A stretch of DNA of 64,000 nucleotides from Pseudomonas sp. GV071 (lineage in GTDB: Bacteria > Pseudomonadota > Gammaproteobacteria > Pseudomonadales > Pseudomonadaceae): assembly GCF_003050835.1 (NCBI RefSeq), contig NZ_QAOJ01000009.1:186001-250000 (forward strand), read 5' to 3'. The position numbers were made by a program, and so were the translations under genes. The notes below the pieces were generated by a model. The model did no database searches. It worked only from the letters and a program-made list of their open reading frames with translations, and had not been told where the DNA came from. Below, piece after piece: positions 25,301 to 34,839 of the stretch; the stretch's first letter is position 1; each line of letters starts with the position of its first letter.

Positions 25301-27291
25301 CACACGGTGTAGGCGTAGGTCATCACCCACAGCGGATACAGGTACAGCACCTCGGGTTTTGCACAGGGGTCGGCCGGGTCGCGGGTGGGGTCGTCGTCGG
25401 GCTGCTCGGGTTGCTCGCCTTTGGGTTCGCTGAAGGGCAACAGCACCAGGGTGTTGCGTTCCACCTGCACATCATCGGCGGCGAGGGAAATGGTAGCCAG
25501 ACCGTCGACGGTGTCCAGCAGGTGCAAGCGGTTGTTGGACAGGGTGACGGCGGCGGCATGCTCAACCCGAATGGTGTTTACCCGGGCGATCATCCGGCAG
25601 TCATGCACGCTGATATCGCGGCAGCTGCCTTCCCGCTCGCCACGGATCAGCACGGCAATGCTGTCGTAGGTCACCAGGTCCAGCTCGCACACTTCAATGC
25701 CCACGCAGTTGCTGAACACCAGCACCGGCTCGTCGCGTTTTTCGGTATGGGGCAACAGCAGGGTGCGCCACCGGCAGCCATGAATCTTCACATTGCTGCG
25801 CCCTTCCAATTCCAGGTTGGCGCGGTGCAAGCCGGGTAGCAGACACAGCTCGCCGCCCCCCGCTGGCAAGTGCTCGGCGGCTTCTTCCAGGGAGTTGAAG
25901 TCACCAAAGCTGGTGATGCCATTGCCCACCAGCCAGGTGCAACAGACCTTCTGGTTGACCAGCGGGCGGAAGCGTTTGCGGCAGTCTTCGATAGTGCCGC
26001 TGATTTCGGTGTTGCGCCGGCCGGTCCAGTTGATTTCTGCCAGCGGCGCGCGGTGGTAGACGATGCCGCTGGGCGGCGCATGGTCGATCAACGTCTGCGG
26101 GTTGTTGATGGCGCCGGCGCGCACGCTGAAGGTCCAGTAATCGCCGGGGCGATAGTTGCCGGCGCTGGCGGCGTCGAAGGCCAGGTGGATACCGTCGTGC
26201 AATTCAACTGGCGCCGCGCTGGCGGGGAAGCTGGCGATATCGGCCAGGCCGTTCCACAGGCGGATAAACACCGACTCGCCACTGCTCGGAACACTGCCGA
26301 ACGTGGCCGGGGCGGCCAGTTCCAGGTCATGGTCGGTGTTGAGGGTGGCACGGCTGCCGTACACCACTTCCCAGCTGCCGCTGGCTTCGCTGTATTGCAG
26401 CGCTTCGAGGTAGAACTCGGTGAGCCCGGAATTGACGATGGCCGCGCGCCCGGCGTCGAGGTAGACGCGATCGGGGTCGCTGCTCGCGTCGAAGCGGCCA
26501 CGGCCCACCAGGCCGCCGTTCCATTGGCTCCACTTGAAGCGCGGGGTGGTGCCCTCGGCGATTTCGATGCGGTACAGGCAATGTTCGAAGCCGCTGTAAC
26601 CGCCACCGCCCACCACCGGGCAGTCGCCGCCAATCGCCACCTGCGGGGTCAGGGTGACGCTCAGGTGGCCCTTGCTGGCCGGGTCGTCGCGCAGTTTGCC
26701 GAGAATGCTGGTGCAGTCTTCGCCCTTGGCCAGGCGCAGCAGGCGCAGGCGGAAATTGACGAAGGCGCGCTCGGCCGTATCCGGCCCGCCGAGCGCCGGT
26801 TCGAGCAGGCGCTGGGGATACTGAAAACCGTGCAGCGCCTCTTGCGACACTTCGAGGATTACCGCATCGCGCACGTCGTCGTTGATATCGCTTGGCGTGG
26901 TCGCGCCCAGGTACGTGGCCTGGCGCGTCACCAGGTCCAGCGGCGCGTCGGCAGCACCGGCCAGGCGGGTGAGAATGCCATCCACCCAGGCGCGGCCAGG
27001 TCGCAGTTGTACCTGCACGGCGCCATCTACTTCCTGCGCCACCTCCACATGAAAACCTTGCGGTTCGCTGGCCGGCACCGCGCATACACCGGCGCCGATA
27101 ATGTCGCGCCCGGCTTGACCAGCCCAGGCCAGCTCCAGCAGTTGGCTTTCGCTGAGGTCGGCATCTGTGGTTACCCGGCCCTGTTGGTGCAACACGCCCG
27201 CAAGGTTGCGCAGCAGGCCCTGGTCAGGCGTGCTGACCCCGCGCTCGTGCTCATGGGGCTCGAAATTGAGCTTGGAAAAATCGCCTTGCAT
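22357..27291 (-). CDS. giant DUF6519 / right-handed beta-helix protein, probable eCIS fibre
   Basis: 1644 residues. The N-terminal DUF6519 module (MQGDFSKLNF, HQQGRVTTDADLSESQ) probably anchors it to the baseplate. A long parallel beta-helix region follows (about 450-1100; repeats such as ISVHDCRMIARVNTIRVEHAAAVTLSNNRLHLL). It contains a carboxypeptidase-regulatory-like Ig insert near 770-840 and a second one near 1395-1450. A Pro/Thr/Glu-rich linker, a helix-hairpin-helix-like segment (LGLDDTTLKQLARLKVIDIEG) and a Lys/Pro-rich tail end the protein. Its size and position after the baseplate genes fit the Pvc13-type host-recognition fibre, although it is not phage-fibre-like in sequence. The start at 27291 is chosen by the family N-terminus. 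Confidence 0.8.
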   Translation of the reverse strand: MQGDFSKLNFEPHEHERGVSTPDQGLLRNLAGVLHQQGRVTTDADLSESQLLELAWAGQAGRDIIGAGVCAVPASEPQGFHVEVAQEVDGAVQVQLRPGRAWVDGILTRLAGAADAPLDLVTRQATYLGATTPSDINDDVRDAVILEVSQEALHGFQYPQRLLEPALGGPDTAERAFVNFRLRLLRLAKGEDCTSILGKLRDDPASKGHLSVTLTPQVAIGGDCPVVGGGGYSGFEHCLYRIEIAEGTTPRFKWSQWNGGLVGRGRFDASSDPDRVYLDAGRAAIVNSGLTEFYLEALQYSEASGSWEVVYGSRATLNTDHDLELAAPATFGSVPSSGESVFIRLWNGLADIASFPASAAPVELHDGIHLAFDAASAGNYRPGDYWTFSVRAGAINNPQTLIDHAPPSGIVYHRAPLAEINWTGRRNTEISGTIEDCRKRFRPLVNQKVCCTWLVGNGITSFGDFNSLEEAAEHLPAGGGELCLLPGLHRANLELEGRSNVKIHGCRWRTLLLPHTEKRDEPVLVFSNCVGIEVCELDLVTYDSIAVLIRGEREGSCRDISVHDCRMIARVNTIRVEHAAAVTLSNNRLHLLDTVDGLATISLAADDVQVERNTLVLLPFSEPKGEQPEQPDDDPTRDPADPCAKPEVLYLYPLWVMTYAYTVWGFLLAQLTPRQPYRALGGIHVRAGSERVRMLENQIVGGAGNGITLGGELDGQPVRDVDPDQPPVATVAAAEGSDSVVVTGSKKSAEASVTVDDNGQFLALVQDEKGKPVSDLDLYLQASQVASDRTDAQGMASIKTASGRYTLDVAPPYQVVQVAEARDQGTLVNVITVTTSTRKASRGFLHEIIIEANDISLMGLSAIGFAPRRGATLLGETRQIPANDPKAAVLAYIDALLLNLSLTPLLRATDQVRDLLILNNRLHHNLQNPFTEQLLKEAQFIGRGGISLALVEAARISGNHIHDNGPRAADPVCGVFVGYGDNIEISDNRLSANGADTLDYEDKRNAGLRGGLYLRFAAALTSQLSTSSGRNAALRVHDNRIEQPVGRALTAFAFGPVSVGNNHFNSELSGLQGFVDTFVGGVLLVNLGGIHRLLARVLGKYLDTPPLTSGAGTSFYGDGKKRYVVAAEQALPGGETLFNDNYIRLGQDNRSLTSQVLGSLDDLGYSANTSSVYRSDPFFANAFLLGDSVRATASRLREDVNRTLSLLSIGIRMNMTALNQADHCIVTLPEVETSPLPTINQLNQVLDREVCEKLFSSPAAIGQFLIKVLQANAAQLGGSLSQDAFSGNQLGELTQNSAAQAVGQIHATQVQTTQLYQMEAYRLEAKHGSDYPVVQGMKAQAYASAQSNQLLATSQETLTIREARKSSSDGAQFSGRLLNDRQQGVGGYTLDLIASTGRVVENVGVSDSNGTFSASFSSEQTAALEKQSPLFARVSDGNGKQLLKDSNPLQFRAGAELHITLIVPLKVVPKSVIKDGTVIFGTRTAPTPPTEPPTPTTPTEPTTPNVPPKEPPTPTEPPPEPTVRTPLSKLGLDDTTLKQLARLKVIDIEGILETDRERLAKVLGGEEQAQALLERAKRVLDGSKPSGKTTPADVRIDKVAIPTKKAVVVAKTVTTRITKASKPTGAASSKKPAKKPPSKPGKKS

Positions 27292-27302
27292 GGTTCCCTC
27301 CG

Positions 27303-29618
27303 TCAACTGATGGGTATCACCAGCGGCCGCACGCCAACGGGCGTGAACTCCCGGAGCCGCACGTGCAAATTGGTCCACTTGTGTGCTTCCAGCAGAAAGC
27401 CGAAGGCACCCATGGCGTCGTCGTCCGGGCCCAGTTCACGGACGCGGCGGTCGGTTTCGTGTTGCAGTTGGGCATACCCCGGCGCGTTGAAGCGCTCGGC
27501 GGTAAACACGATGCGTGCGCCTTGCACGCAGAAATGATTGGGCGGCTTGCGGTTGTCGGTGGCGGCGAAGGCGCTCCATTTGATGCAGCCGTGCTGGTTG
27601 TCGAGCACCTGAAAACGCTGGGTGAAAATGCCGCCGCTGCCACCCACGGCGGCCACCCGCACGGCGCCAAAACAGGTGAGGCCGGCAAAGGCCAACGGCG
27701 CGCCCCAGGCGTTGTCCGGGTCAGTCGCAGCGCCGATGGCCAGGGGGCCGATGGCGGCATCGTAAAAACCGAGGCCGGCGTCCACCACGCTGTCCTGAAT
27801 GTCCAGGCGGTAGCGGCTGTCCACCGCCAGGGAGCCGACGATGCAGCGTTGAATGATGATGTCCGGGGTCGGCACAAAGGCATCGACATCGGCGCTGCTG
27901 GCAAAGTCGTAGCCGTCCACCAGATGCAGCGCCGCCTGCAGCGGCGCGCGGCTGCCATCGCGCAGGCCGTGGCCGCCGGGCGCCAGGGTGCAACCGAGCA
28001 GTTCCAGGCGAGCGACGGCGGCGCGCGCGATCAGCGCGCCGCCGGCTGGGAAACCGGCAGCAGGCGCCAGGTACAGGCCCTGCAGGCGCACCTGCGGGTA
28101 TTCCGGGGTCGCGGCTGCGGCGTCTACCGGGCGCAATGCCAGCGGCTGGCTAAGGAGAATGATCGGCCGGTGTTCACCCATGGCCCTTAGCGTCAGTGAC
28201 TGCGCCAGGCGCAAGGAACGGCCGCCATCCACCGAGGTGCCGGGCAGCGCGGCAAGGTCGATGCGGTGCACCAGGCTGTCGTGGATTTCGATAACCACCG
28301 GGTCGCTGGCACTGTCCAGATCAGCCAGCGCTGCTTGCAGGCTGATACCCCCTGCAATCGCGCCGACGCGGCGGATGTCGGCGCTCGGCGGGTCGACGGG
28401 CAGGCTGCGCGACGTCGGGTGCGCGCCCACCGGGCCGACGGCGGCGTAGGTGAAGCTGCTGTACAGCCGCGACAGCAGCTCACCGCTGTTGTCGGTGACC
28501 AACTGGTTGGTCTGCGCCGTGGTTTGCAGGCCGACCAGCACCCGGCCCAGCGCCGGGTCGATAACGATCTCGCCGAGTGACAACGGCCGGCGCAAACCGC
28601 TTTCCCAGGCGCACAGATTGTCGCCGCGATAACGCCACTGCCAGTCGGCCGGCAACAGCGCTTGCAAGGTTTGCGGCATAAACAACTGCAGCCCGCCGTC
28701 GGCCAGATCGAAGCCACTGAGCGGGTCGCTGCCGGCGTCGTAATAGTCGACCTGCACATAGGCCTCGGGGTGGCCTTCGATGCTGCCACTGGTGAGGCGC
28801 GGGGCGAGTATCGGCCCTGGCACCGCGTCGGCCTGGGTCAGCGCTTCGCCGGTCAGGAAGCCCGGCCTGCCGGTGTTGAACAGCTGCACGGGAATGTCCA
28901 GCGGGTGCAGGTCAAAGCGCAGCGCGCGGCGCGCCAGGCCGGCGGGCAGGGTGCCGAGGTTGCTGACGCCTTTGCACAGCGGCAACACCCGCGGCAGGCG
29001 GTAGGTGGCCAGGCGCCAGAGAAAGATCGCCAGGTTGGGCAGGTTGATGTGGCGGTTGCCGTCCTGGGCGATCTTGCAGTCGGCGCTATAGGCAAAGCGG
29101 TCGAACGGCGTGCCGAGCAAGGCCAGCGCGGCCGGGTCGCGAATCGGCGCGGTGCCGCCACGGGGAATGTCGAAGCGTGTGCGGTTCGGGTTGGCGTAGG
29201 GCGGGGCACCACCGGCATCTGCGCGTGGGTGATTGAGGTGCTGGGTCCAGCTCAGATTTTCCCGCAACTCGACACTGCGGCAACTCCAGCCGGTGAGGTT
29301 GAACGCCAGCCGTTCGATGGCGCCGAGGGTGCCTTTGCGCCGGCGCAGGGCGATGGTGTCTGCAACATCGGCGCGCAGGGTGTGCGGGTCGCCACTCAGG
29401 TGCGACGTGCCGAGCAGGTCGGCCAGGTAGGGGATTGCCCAGTCTTCGCAGGTGTCGATAAACAGGTTGTCGTAGAGCCGCTCGATATCGGCATGCAGGG
29501 CGCTGAACGGCGCCTCGATGGCGCCCAGGTAGGCGCGCAGCTGATTGGCCGGCACGATCTCGGCATCGCGGGTGCGGTAGATCTCCGGTAGGCGGTCGAA
29601 CAGCGGCACGCGGGTCAT
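27303..29618 (-). CDS. eCIS tail/baseplate protein (phage tail protein I-like)
   Basis: 771 residues. The first 140 match phage tail protein I-like baseplate proteins (LFDRLPEIYRTRDA, LRAYLGAIEAPFSALHADIERLYDNLFIDTCEDWAIPYLADLLG). The rest is a large extension with beta-rich segments. It probably joins the baseplate wedge to the fibre. Two ATG codons compete: the one at 29618 has an AGGAG box 7 nt away and overlaps the previous stop (ATGA), whereas the one at 29624 would leave only one base of spacing, so 29618 is chosen. Confidence 0.82.
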   Translation of the reverse strand: MTRVPLFDRLPEIYRTRDAEIVPANQLRAYLGAIEAPFSALHADIERLYDNLFIDTCEDWAIPYLADLLGTSHLSGDPHTLRADVADTIALRRRKGTLGAIERLAFNLTGWSCRSVELRENLSWTQHLNHPRADAGGAPPYANPNRTRFDIPRGGTAPIRDPAALALLGTPFDRFAYSADCKIAQDGNRHINLPNLAIFLWRLATYRLPRVLPLCKGVSNLGTLPAGLARRALRFDLHPLDIPVQLFNTGRPGFLTGEALTQADAVPGPILAPRLTSGSIEGHPEAYVQVDYYDAGSDPLSGFDLADGGLQLFMPQTLQALLPADWQWRYRGDNLCAWESGLRRPLSLGEIVIDPALGRVLVGLQTTAQTNQLVTDNSGELLSRLYSSFTYAAVGPVGAHPTSRSLPVDPPSADIRRVGAIAGGISLQAALADLDSASDPVVIEIHDSLVHRIDLAALPGTSVDGGRSLRLAQSLTLRAMGEHRPIILLSQPLALRPVDAAAATPEYPQVRLQGLYLAPAAGFPAGGALIARAAVARLELLGCTLAPGGHGLRDGSRAPLQAALHLVDGYDFASSADVDAFVPTPDIIIQRCIVGSLAVDSRYRLDIQDSVVDAGLGFYDAAIGPLAIGAATDPDNAWGAPLAFAGLTCFGAVRVAAVGGSGGIFTQRFQVLDNQHGCIKWSAFAATDNRKPPNHFCVQGARIVFTAERFNAPGYAQLQHETDRRVRELGPDDDAMGAFGFLLEAHKWTNLHVRLREFTPVGVRPLVIPIS

Positions 29619-32278
29619 GGGCATTCTCCTGCGCCGGGTTCGGCGAGCGCGGTCAGGCTCAGGTGCGGCGCGGCCAGTTGCAGCAGCTCATGGCCACTGC
29701 AGGCAACGCTGGCGGCATAGCTGCGCGGTGCATAGGGCAGGGGAGCGTCGAGTGGGTCTTGCACGCTGTTGCTCAGGCGGCCGAATGCGCTGACCTTGCA
29801 CCAGAGCACCCCGCCGACGTTCTGCACCACCCCCTCGATGGTGCTGGCATATTCGCGCTCACCGAGGCGGCGCTTGTGCAGGCCGAACAGGCCGCTGCGC
29901 TCATGCTGGCTATCGCTGACCAGGCCCAGCGCCGCACGAATGCCGGCCTCGACCTCGGCCTGTTGGTAGCTGGGCACCCGCGCATAGCTGAGGTCGACGA
30001 ACACGTAACGCAGCAGCGCCTGCTCGACGATCAGCGGGAAACGGTCGGGCCCACGGCAGCGCTGGGCATGGCTGAGGGTGGCCTTCACTGCGGTGAATTC
30101 CGCCTCGCGACCACCTTCCAGCAACACCCGCAGAATCACCGCCGGCACCCCGGCGTGCAGATCCCAGGCAGCACTGGCAGTGACCACCCCGGGCACCCCG
30201 AGGGTTTCGCTTTCGTAGTCCTGAATGCTCACCAGGCGGCCCAGGCTTTGCACCTTGCCGGGGGCGGTCTGACGGGCTTTTTCTGCCGCTTCCGGCGCCG
30301 CGCCACCGCTGACGATACCGGCCAGGCCGAGCTTGTCGAAGCCTGGCGGACGTTCGCTGGCGGTGGGGCTGGCACCGACTTTCAACGGACCAAAGGCGCC
30401 CGAGCCGCTGCGGTAATCGGCCAGCACATTGTTCAGGCCCGAGGGCAACCGCGCGCCGGTTTCGCCGTCGCCAAATTGCACGAAGCTCTTGCCCTGGGCG
30501 TCTTCGCGGACGATATAGATCGGCTCCTGAGGGCCATGGCCAAAGAAGCTGTCTACCCGTTGCCACAAGCGCCCCTCGACCCAGATCTGCAACGCCGGTT
30601 GTTGTGCTGGAATGGCGGCGGGCGAGAGGAAATAGGTCAGCGGCGCCTTGGCCAGAGGGAAGGTTTGCCAGGCCTGGCGATGGTCGCCATTGCCGAGCAC
30701 CACCTGCGCTTCACGTTTGCCCTGGGAGGCGTCGGCCAGGTTGCCGAACACAGTGACCCGCGGCGCCACCTCATCGAAGTCGGCGCGGGTAAAGGGGCTG
30801 GGCGGGCGGTCGAAGGTCAGCCACCACAGCCGCGGCACCTCAGGCAACGAGGTAGTGAAGCTGGCCACGCCGTTGGTGCAATACAGCTCCACCTGGCGGC
30901 CGTCATCGCCCTGCAGGTACAGGCGTCGTCCCGCCAAGGCCCGTGCCTGCACCTGGGTGCCGTAGAAGTGAAGGGCATTGCTGCCGGTGCTAAAGCTGCC
31001 ATCGGCGGGGTTGTTGACCGGTTTCAATGTCAGCGGCGGGCTGCTCACTTCATGCACAACGATGTCGCGCACATCGCTGCCGGGCTGGGTGCTCATGGCG
31101 TGGCGAATCAGCGGCTGGTCGAGGCTGAGAAAGGTGCTGGCGCCATGCAGATTGCCAAAGCTCAGGCTGGCGCTGCGCACGCTAGTGACCCGGCGCACCA
31201 CACTGAGCGCCACCGGCGTGCTGGTGTTGGCACTGCTGACCCGCGCCTGCACCACCACCCGCATGCCTGCATGCAGGTCGCTGAACTCGGCGTCCAGCGG
31301 CAACAGTTCCGGGATCAGATCGATGCTGGCGCTGCTGTTGGTGCAAGGGTGGCCGGCATACAGGTGACGGAAATACCCGGTGCTGCTTTCCGTGGCGCCG
31401 ATGATGTCGTTGCCGCTCTTTTTGCTGCTGACAATCTTCGCCGGCGTGTTATGGCCAAAGTGGCGGAATGAACGATTGACCCGGTACGCCGCCACCGGTT
31501 GGTTCCAGGCCTGCTGCAGGGGCGTGTCGGTTTCCACCAGCACCCGGCCGAGCACCTGGCTGACGCTTTTTACCTTGATGATCTGCGGTGCCTGTTGTGC
31601 GCTGAGGCTGGTGCCGTTGCTGGTCCAGGCCGGTTCCGGCGCTTGCAGCAACAAGCGATCGCCGGGCTTGAGGGTGAAGGCGGCGAGGCTGCGGCTGTCG
31701 CTGTAGCCATCCACGGTATGCAGCTCGAAGCGGCTGCTGCCGACTGGCAAGGTGGCGGCATAGCTGCGTGGCCGGTACAGGTGAAAACGGCCGAGGTGCG
31801 ACCAGGCTTGCAGTTCACTGTCGGTCTGAAAATCTGCCGGGGTTGGTTGTCCGGCCAGCTCGGCCTTTACCGGGAAACCGCTGCGCAGGATTACCGGCTG
31901 GTCGCCGCGCACCTCGAACGCCAGGGTCGCGCGCCCGCCGATGCCGGGGGCCAGGCGATAGCCTGTGAGGCGCACCAGTTCCGCCACGCTTTCGCGCCAA
32001 CTGGCGGTGCGCAGGTAGGCCTCATTGGCGTAGTGCTCCTGATAAAAACTGAGGATGTCGCCGAGAATTGCCGCGCCTTGCAGCAGCGCGATGCCGGGGT
32101 CATCGGCTTCGCGGTGGGTCCAGGCCGCCAGTTCGGGGGCGGCATCGATGCCACGGGTCATGGCTTCGACAAAGTCGCCATAACGGCCGATGCGCACGGC
32201 AATGCGCGGCAGTCCCGGACGGTTATCGGCGCGCAGGGGGAATACGAACGGGTCGGTGATCAGCGGGTTGCAGGCCAT
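29615..32278 (-). CDS. eCIS baseplate wedge protein (baseplate J-like, second of two)
   Basis: 887 residues. The N-terminus (DDPGIALLQGAAILGDILSFYQEHYANEAYLRTASWRESVAELVRLTGYRL) and the C-terminal J-like region (EPIYIVREDAQGKSFVQFGDGETGARLPSGLNNVLADYRSGSGAFG, then VSIQDYESETLGVPGVVTASAAW) match the Pvc11/Pvc12 type of putative baseplate assembly protein. The ATG overlaps the previous stop (TGATG) behind a GGAGGG box. With its partner it should form the six-fold wedge around the hub. Confidence 0.85.
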   Translation of the reverse strand: MACNPLITDPFVFPLRADNRPGLPRIAVRIGRYGDFVEAMTRGIDAAPELAAWTHREADDPGIALLQGAAILGDILSFYQEHYANEAYLRTASWRESVAELVRLTGYRLAPGIGGRATLAFEVRGDQPVILRSGFPVKAELAGQPTPADFQTDSELQAWSHLGRFHLYRPRSYAATLPVGSSRFELHTVDGYSDSRSLAAFTLKPGDRLLLQAPEPAWTSNGTSLSAQQAPQIIKVKSVSQVLGRVLVETDTPLQQAWNQPVAAYRVNRSFRHFGHNTPAKIVSSKKSGNDIIGATESSTGYFRHLYAGHPCTNSSASIDLIPELLPLDAEFSDLHAGMRVVVQARVSSANTSTPVALSVVRRVTSVRSASLSFGNLHGASTFLSLDQPLIRHAMSTQPGSDVRDIVVHEVSSPPLTLKPVNNPADGSFSTGSNALHFYGTQVQARALAGRRLYLQGDDGRQVELYCTNGVASFTTSLPEVPRLWWLTFDRPPSPFTRADFDEVAPRVTVFGNLADASQGKREAQVVLGNGDHRQAWQTFPLAKAPLTYFLSPAAIPAQQPALQIWVEGRLWQRVDSFFGHGPQEPIYIVREDAQGKSFVQFGDGETGARLPSGLNNVLADYRSGSGAFGPLKVGASPTASERPPGFDKLGLAGIVSGGAAPEAAEKARQTAPGKVQSLGRLVSIQDYESETLGVPGVVTASAAWDLHAGVPAVILRVLLEGGREAEFTAVKATLSHAQRCRGPDRFPLIVEQALLRYVFVDLSYARVPSYQQAEVEAGIRAALGLVSDSQHERSGLFGLHKRRLGEREYASTIEGVVQNVGGVLWCKVSAFGRLSNSVQDPLDAPLPYAPRSYAASVACSGHELLQLAAPHLSLTALAEPGAGECP

Positions 32279-34803
32279 CAGCGACGCCCTCCCTGCACGG
32301 TAAAGCGCAGTAAGCCGCGCTCCAGGTGGTCGGGGTCGTTGGCCAACAGCAATACTTCGTCGCTGGCCATCGCCAGTTGTTCGGCACCCACTAGCAGCGG
32401 CAGCGGGGAAGCAAAGCGCTTCATGCCGATGCTGACCACATGCGCCACCCCCGGCACCGCCAGCAAGCGGCCTTCGATCAGACTGCGGTGCAGGGCCTGG
32501 CCGAAGGTCCATTGGTCCGGATGGAAAAAGCCGGGGCGGCCATCGCTGGTCCAGTGCTCGGAGAACTCTTGTTCGAGGACAAAACGCAGGTCTTCGCACC
32601 AGTAGTCGGCAGCGGCGCACACCACCACCTGCACCTCCAACGGCACATAGCGCGGTGGGCGAATTTCCAGGTCCTCGCCAATCAGTCGCACGGCTTCCAG
32701 GTGCGCTGAAACACGGGGCAGCAGTTCGTCCCACAAGGCTTGTGAGTGTTCATCGCCGACGGCGGTAAAGCCGCTGGGGTCGAGGGTGATGCGCACCGTG
32801 CGCCAGCTACCGGTCCAGGCATAACGGGCGACGGCACGGGATACACCGGGCACCTCTTCGGCACGTTTGACGTAATCGGCCAGGGTCACCGCGCGCAACT
32901 GGCGGGCGCGAAACGCCTCTGGCGCATTACGGCGAATGCGCTCGGCCGGCTCCGGCGCGCGGCCATCGCTGACGTCGAAGGGGTTAGTGGTGGCGATGAC
33001 CGCGCCATTCAGCGCGCCTTGCAGCGGTTCGGCTTGCAGCAACTGGTCGGCGCCGATATTGCCGGCCGGGCCAACGCCGATCTGGTAGCGCGCATACACG
33101 GTGGCACCCAGCGGCAACAGGCGGCCGTTGCGGCCATTGCCGAAGCGCAACTGGCTACGCTGCAGCTCATCGGTCTCGACCATAAAGTGGTCGCCGTTTT
33201 CCGCCGAGTCATCGCTGTGCACCAGGCTTTCCACTTCGTCCCAGGTTTCCCGCGCGCCACCGGCGGCTTCGACCTCTAGCCAGAGGGTCGATAGCGCCGG
33301 TACTTCACCCGCGCCCTGTGCAGTGGGCAGGTAGGCCAATGGCCCGTCGTCGGGCAGCTCGGCGAGCACCCAGTCGCGGCCGTCCTGATGGCGGTCCTGG
33401 CGCTGGAAGTGGCGGTGTTTGACGGTGCTGGTATCGCTCGGCAAGAGGCTGCCCGGTTCATGGAATTGCACCTGCAGCGGCTGCCCGGAAAACACTGGCA
33501 GCAGGTTGCCGTAGAACACCGAGACATCACTGACGGTTTGTGGCGGTGGCCCGGGGCAAAAGCTGCTGAAGCTGTAGTCAGCCCGCAGGGCGTCGTCGCG
33601 GCGCCAATGCACCCGCACCAGCCACACACTGAGGAGAGGGTCGAACAGGGTTTCGGCTGCCTCACTGCCGCTAAGCAAACGTAACAACTGGCGTTTGCCG
33701 CGCTGGCGGCCGGCGACCTGGCCGGTCAGCGGGTTGAGGCGTTCGGCAATCAGCAGCTCACGCCATAAGCCGTTGCGCACCAGGTCGCGCAGGGCATCGG
33801 CCTCAGCCTGGTCGGCCAGGCCATCGAAGGGCACCAGATCGGCGCTGGTACTGCCGGCTGCCAGTGCCGGTTGCGCGTCGCGCCAGGTGTACAGACGCAG
33901 GCGGTTGAGCAGCGGGTCCAGGCGTTGGCGTTGCGCAGCGGGCAGACGTTGCTGGCGACTGGCGAAGCTCACCGCCTGGTCAACGGTGTGCACCACCAGT
34001 TCCTGATCGGTGAGGCTGAACGGCGCCTGGCCGGCCACCACATCCACCGCCAGCCAGGTGCTGGCCTGGTTGCCCTGGTGCAGGTGGTAGTCCATCAAAC
34101 GGGCGTGGCGCGCCAGCGACAGACGTTTGCGTGTGCTGCCCAGATAGGCCTCGGCCATCACCCGGTCCTGGTAGTCGCTGAGCTCATCGGCCGCGGCGGC
34201 AAACAGGTCGATCAGCACCTGGTCATGGTCGGCCTCACTGGTGCTGGCCCAGCCCGGCACGCGCTCGGCCATGGCCACCATGAGGGTATGGCGGAAGGAG
34301 TCGTAGTCTTTGGCTAGGTAGTCGATGCCGGGGTTGGGCTGGGCGGGGCGATGACGCTGCACGGGCGCGCAGTCGTTGGTGAAACAACCGGGGCGAAACT
34401 TGAAACCGATGCTGCTGAAAAACGGGTCGATCAGGTTGGCGTTCCACACCAGTTCCAGGCGGTAGGTGGAGTAGTCACCCACCGGCGCGATGCGCAGGCG
34501 CAGACGGCGGCTGTCCAGCGCGCTGACTGCGGTGACCTGCACCTGGCCCAGGGCATTGCCGGCTAACACACGGCTACCCCCGCGCAGGCGAAACACCTGG
34601 TGCACGCGGCTGGGGTCGGCGCTCAGGTCGGCGACGATTGCCGCCAGGTGCAGGCCGTTGAAAAAGCTCAGCTCGATATCGGCATAGGCCGGGTTGGCCC
34701 CTGGCCCGAGGCTGACCAGGGCCAGTTTCAGTCCGTCCAGGCCATGGCTCTGCAGCACATCGGCACGGTCATCAACCAGATCTGGGAACGTAATGGCAGT
34801 CAT
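32278..34803 (-). CDS. eCIS baseplate wedge protein (baseplate J-like, first of two)
   Basis: 841 residues. Typical segments are GIDYLAKDYDSFRHTLMVAMAERVPGW, SDYQDRVMAEAYLGSTRKRLSLARHARLMDYHLHQG, QLRFGNGRNGRLLPLGATVYARYQIGVGPAGNIGA and LADYVKRAEEVPGVSRAVARYAWTGSW, the pattern of T4 gp6/phage J-like eCIS wedge proteins (Pvc11 type). It follows the gp25-like gene by 36 bp and is coupled to the second wedge gene. Confidence 0.87.
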   Translation of the reverse strand: MTAITFPDLVDDRADVLQSHGLDGLKLALVSLGPGANPAYADIELSFFNGLHLAAIVADLSADPSRVHQVFRLRGGSRVLAGNALGQVQVTAVSALDSRRLRLRIAPVGDYSTYRLELVWNANLIDPFFSSIGFKFRPGCFTNDCAPVQRHRPAQPNPGIDYLAKDYDSFRHTLMVAMAERVPGWASTSEADHDQVLIDLFAAAADELSDYQDRVMAEAYLGSTRKRLSLARHARLMDYHLHQGNQASTWLAVDVVAGQAPFSLTDQELVVHTVDQAVSFASRQQRLPAAQRQRLDPLLNRLRLYTWRDAQPALAAGSTSADLVPFDGLADQAEADALRDLVRNGLWRELLIAERLNPLTGQVAGRQRGKRQLLRLLSGSEAAETLFDPLLSVWLVRVHWRRDDALRADYSFSSFCPGPPPQTVSDVSVFYGNLLPVFSGQPLQVQFHEPGSLLPSDTSTVKHRHFQRQDRHQDGRDWVLAELPDDGPLAYLPTAQGAGEVPALSTLWLEVEAAGGARETWDEVESLVHSDDSAENGDHFMVETDELQRSQLRFGNGRNGRLLPLGATVYARYQIGVGPAGNIGADQLLQAEPLQGALNGAVIATTNPFDVSDGRAPEPAERIRRNAPEAFRARQLRAVTLADYVKRAEEVPGVSRAVARYAWTGSWRTVRITLDPSGFTAVGDEHSQALWDELLPRVSAHLEAVRLIGEDLEIRPPRYVPLEVQVVVCAAADYWCEDLRFVLEQEFSEHWTSDGRPGFFHPDQWTFGQALHRSLIEGRLLAVPGVAHVVSIGMKRFASPLPLLVGAEQLAMASDEVLLLANDPDHLERGLLRFTVQGGRR

Positions 34804-34839
34804 GGTTTAACAAGTCCTTGTTGGTCGTCTGAGGGCGAC

